Shown here: piece by piece, positions 5,898-7,923 of the stretch
How positions within the stretch are numbered: the stretch's first letter is position 1
Layout of the letters: every line of letters begins with the position of its first letter
Source of the DNA: Cyclobacteriaceae bacterium
Lineage (GTDB): Bacteria > Bacteroidota > Bacteroidia > Cytophagales > Cyclobacteriaceae
Assembly (NCBI GenBank): GCA_015492915.1
Contig: WGED01000330.1
Coordinates: 1-7,923, forward strand
Length of the DNA: 7,923 bases
Direction of reading: 5' to 3'
Notes under the pieces: model-generated
Told to the model about the DNA's origin: nothing
What the model saw: only the letters and a program-made list of their open reading frames with translations
Databases searched by the model: none
Made by a program: the position numbers and the translations under genes

Positions 5898-6671
5898 ATG
5901 AATAAGCTGACGGACACCCATGCACACATCTTCCTTGAAGAGTTCGATGATGATCTTGATGAGGTAATCAGAAAAGCGAGGGAAGGGGGAATCGAAAAAA
6001 TCTTTATGCCTAATGTGGATAGCAGCACAACCGACCGCCTGCTTGCCGTGGAGGCGAAGTATAAAAATTACTGTTTTCCCATGATGGGCCTGCACCCGTG
6101 CAGCGTGAAGGAAAATTACCGGGACGAGTTGAGCAAGGTTGAAAAGTTGTTGAATGACCGGCAATTTTGCGCTGTCGGGGAAATAGGCACGGACCTGTAT
6201 TGGGACAAAAGTCATATCAAAGAACAGATCAGCGTCTTCGAAACACAGGTCGAATGGGCCAAATCGCTTGGTCTGCCGGTGGTGATCCACTGCCGCGAAT
6301 CTATTGATATGACGATAGATCTCGTGTCGAAGCACCAGGACGGGAGGCTGAAGGGGATCTTTCACTGTTTTACAGGTGACGCCGGACAAGCCAGCAAAAT
6401 AATGGATTTAGGGCTATTTTTAGGTATTGGCGGAGTAGTGACCTTTAAAAACGGGGGGCTCGATAAAATAATGCCGGAAATTCCATTGGAGAGTATTGTG
6501 CTGGAGACGGACAGCCCCTATCTGACGCCCACACCCCACAGGGGTAAGCGAAACGACCCTTCATACCTGAGGATCATAGCAGAGAAAGTGGCGGTGCTCA
6601 AAGAAACTTCTTTTAATGATGTGGCGGAAACCACCACCCTGAATGCCCGAAAAATATTTGAAAATGGCTAA
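5898..6671 (+). CDS. tatD: TatD-family metal-dependent hydrolase / DNase
   Basis: This 257-residue TIM-barrel protein belongs to the TatD family: cytoplasmic metal-dependent hydrolases, with 3'-5' DNase activity shown for some members. Metal ligands and signature segments are complete: THAH (7-10, His8 and His10), GLHP (64-67), GEIGTDLYWDK (94-104, Glu95), VIHCRE (129-134, His131), FHCFTG (155-160, His156) and ETDSPYLTPTPHRG (203-216, Asp205). Length is normal for the family. The protein is closer to the YcfH/TatD group than to other amidohydrolases; the exact physiological substrate is unknown, and the symbol reflects family only. It starts 33 bases after the deacetylase, with no Shine-Dalgarno and a promoter box almost touching the ATG. 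The asparaginase gene overlaps its 3' end. Confidence 0.94.
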   Translation: MNKLTDTHAHIFLEEFDDDLDEVIRKAREGGIEKIFMPNVDSSTTDRLLAVEAKYKNYCFPMMGLHPCSVKENYRDELSKVEKLLNDRQFCAVGEIGTDLYWDKSHIKEQISVFETQVEWAKSLGLPVVIHCRESIDMTIDLVSKHQDGRLKGIFHCFTGDAGQASKIMDLGLFLGIGGVVTFKNGGLDKIMPEIPLESIVLETDSPYLTPTPHRGKRNDPSYLRIIAEKVAVLKETSFNDVAETTTLNARKIFENG

Positions 6672-7752
6672 AATACCACCGAAATACAGGATCGTGGAGG
6701 TCAGCCGGCCCCCTGCCTCGAGGCTTCGCGCATCGGTGCTGATCATTTATACAGGAGGGACTGTCGGCATGGTGCATGGGCCGTCAGGTGCTTTGGTACC
6801 CCTGAATTTCAACGAAATTGTCAAGCGGGTCCCATCCCTTAAATCCCTCGATCTCAAAATTACGGTCATTTCATTTCCGGAGCCATTCGATTCATCCAAT
6901 GTGACGATATCCGAATGGCAGCAACTGGCGCACATCATCTATGAAAATTACCATATTTACGACGGGTTTGTGATACTGCACGGCACCGATACAATGTCTT
7001 TTACAGCTTCTGCTCTCAGTTTTATGCTTCAGGGGCTCAACAAGCCTGTTATATTTACGGGAGCGCAATTGCCCATCAGCGCCATCCGTTCCGATGCCAG
7101 GGCCAATCTCGTAACCGCCCTTGAAATCGCTTCTGCAAAAAAAGGCAAAAATCCCATGGTCCCGGAAGTATGTGTCTATTTCGACTATCAACTGATGCGC
7201 GGTAACAGGTCTTACAAAAAACGGAGCAGTCAGTTTGCAGCCTTCGGATGCGATAATTACCCCATTCTTGCCAGGGCCGGGATACGCATTGCTTACAATG
7301 AGTCAGTTATCAAGAGATACAATCCTGAGGAAGAATTGGTTTTAAAAGATCGGTTTTCTGCAGAGGTGTTGATTTTAAAAATATTCCCATCAATGCAGGA
7401 ACACATCGTCAGGCACTTGCTCAATACCCCTGATCTGAAAGGCGTCATGCTGGAGACATACGGTTCTGGCAATGCCCCGATAAGCGGGTGGTTCATCTCG
7501 TGTTTGCGTGAAGCGATCCGGAAGGATATCGTTGTTTACAATGTTTCGCAGCTCACCGGTGGCATAGTAATGCACGGAAGGTATGAAACGAGCAGATTTC
7601 TGGATGAGATCGGTGTAGTGAGCGGGCATGACATCACGAGGGAAGCAGCGATCACAAAACTTATGTTTTTGTTGGGAACTGAAGGTAATATTGACGTAAT
7701 TAAGCAAAAATTATCCACTCCTTTAAGCGGTGAAATGAGTACCCCGATCTGA
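6664..7752 (+). CDS. ansA: Type I L-asparaginase
   Basis: This 362-residue enzyme hydrolyses asparagine to aspartate and ammonia. It is the cytoplasmic type I form: no signal peptide and an E. coli AnsA-like core. The two active-site threonines are T33 in YTGGTVGM (29-36) and T108 in LHGTDTMSFTASALSFML (105-122), with D109 beside it. The catalytic lysine corresponds to K185 in RGNRSYK (179-185). The C-terminal domain contains ETYGSGNAP (264-272), matching the segment that forms the allosteric site in type I enzymes, so allosteric control by asparagine is possible. An extra stretch of about 20 residues precedes the first strand. I chose ATG 6664, overlapping tatD by eight bases; an in-frame ATG at 6643 would add seven residues (MPEKYLK) and lengthen the overlap. 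No Shine-Dalgarno is seen, so translation is probably coupled to tatD. Confidence 0.94.
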   Translation: MAKIPPKYRIVEVSRPPASRLRASVLIIYTGGTVGMVHGPSGALVPLNFNEIVKRVPSLKSLDLKITVISFPEPFDSSNVTISEWQQLAHIIYENYHIYDGFVILHGTDTMSFTASALSFMLQGLNKPVIFTGAQLPISAIRSDARANLVTALEIASAKKGKNPMVPEVCVYFDYQLMRGNRSYKKRSSQFAAFGCDNYPILARAGIRIAYNESVIKRYNPEEELVLKDRFSAEVLILKIFPSMQEHIVRHLLNTPDLKGVMLETYGSGNAPISGWFISCLREAIRKDIVVYNVSQLTGGIVMHGRYETSRFLDEIGVVSGHDITREAAITKLMFLLGTEGNIDVIKQKLSTPLSGEMSTPI

Positions 7753-7772
7753 CCCAAAAAACTATTTTAAAA

Positions 7773-7804
7773 TTTGGATAAAGTGTTTTTTATTAATTTA
7801 TTTG
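7773..7804 (+). promoter_or_regulatory. Promoter for tRNA-Ser
   Basis: TTTG at 7773-7776, a 20-base spacer, and TTTATTTG at 7797-7804 (seven of eight matches to TAnnTTTG) reproduce the Bacteroidota -33/-7 layout. Transcription would begin around 7809-7811, giving a leader of about 25 bases before the mature tRNA at 7835. The surrounding 7753-7800 stretch is strongly A/T-rich. Confidence 0.55.
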
Positions 7805-7834
7805 TGGCCTTGAGGCCTTTAAAACGGGTCAATC

Positions 7835-7922
7835 GGAGAGGTGACCGAGTGGTCGAAGGTGCTCGCCTGGAAAGTGAGTGTGCCCCAAAAGGGTACCGGG
7901 GGTTCGAATCCCTTCCTCTCCG
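7835..7922 (+). tRNA. tRNA-Ser(GGA)
   Basis: This is a class II tRNA of 88 bases. The seven-base acceptor GGAGAGG (7835-7841) pairs with CCTCTCC (7915-7921), and the discriminator is G7922. The anticodon stem CTCGC (7862-7866) / GTGAG (7874-7878) holds loop CTGGAAA with anticodon GGA (7869-7871), which reads UCC and UCU. A long variable arm with a six-pair stem (GTGCCC / GGGTAC) and a TTCGAAT T-loop complete it, as expected for serine. The T-stem carries two G-T wobble pairs. The window ends one base later with C, so a genomically encoded CCA cannot be judged. Confidence 0.97.
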
Positions 7923-7923
7923 C

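Noticed and set aside
5733..6389. Minus-strand open frame of 218 codons opposite the deacetylase and tatD genes
   Set aside because: It spans the boundary of two well-supported plus-strand genes and the promoter between them, so it is a shadow frame.
7756..7791. AAAAAAC ... GTTTTTT inverted repeat after the asparaginase stop
   Set aside because: The arms are almost pure A/T with a 22-base loop, expected by chance in such A/T-rich sequence. It is not strong enough to call a terminator.
7806..7817. GGCCT/AGGCC inverted repeat before the tRNA as a terminator for the asparaginase gene
   Set aside because: The five-base arms are separated by only two bases and are followed by just TTT then AAAA. 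It lies right after the tRNA -7 box, so it more likely marks the start of the tRNA precursor.
7835..7923. tRNA-Ser as an attachment site for an integrated element
   Set aside because: The window ends at the tRNA 3' end, no integrase gene or repeated tRNA tail is visible inside, and upstream genes are chromosomal housekeeping types.

Overview
The window looks like an ordinary chromosomal segment of a member of the Bacteroidota. Three things point there. A DUF5916/CBM9-like secreted protein starts at the left edge. Several genes have no Shine-Dalgarno sequence. There are matches to the Bacteroidota promoter pattern (TTTG, about 20 bases, TAnnTTTG) ahead of the DUF5916 gene, the TatD gene and the tRNA. 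Base composition is moderate and looks uniform by eye. There are no insertion sequences, integrases, phage genes, CRISPR repeats or other clear signs of recent transfer.

Layout. On the minus strand, at the left, are the 5' part of an exported DUF5916-family gene (399 to beyond base 1) and ruvC (1178-600). The roughly 200 bases between them hold a strong hairpin, probably the ruvC terminator, and a promoter for the DUF5916 gene. A 35-base divergent gap separates ruvC from a plus-strand run of seven genes: a membrane-anchored family 2 glycosyltransferase; a small winged-helix-like protein; a DppC/OppC-type ABC permease; a SpoIIE/PP2C-type phosphatase; a NodB-type polysaccharide deacetylase starting at TTG; a TatD-family metal-dependent hydrolase; and a type I asparaginase. 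A tRNA-Ser(GGA) ends at the right edge.

Organisation. The winged-helix gene, permease and phosphatase overlap stop-to-start, and the deacetylase follows after 10 bases, so these four probably share one transcript. TatD has its own promoter-like box only a few bases from its ATG, and the asparaginase overlaps TatD. The glycosyltransferase and deacetylase both suggest envelope glycan metabolism. The permease and phosphatase lack their usual partners here (ATPase, binding protein and second permease; anti-sigma and anti-anti-sigma factors).

The least explained pieces are a degenerate heptamer array with a G-quadruplex pattern ahead of the winged-helix gene, a terminator-like hairpin inside the start of the permease gene, the large extracytoplasmic insert of that permease, and the tightly coupled winged-helix/permease/phosphatase unit. 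I see no convincing evidence for a wholly new defence, mobile or secretion system.
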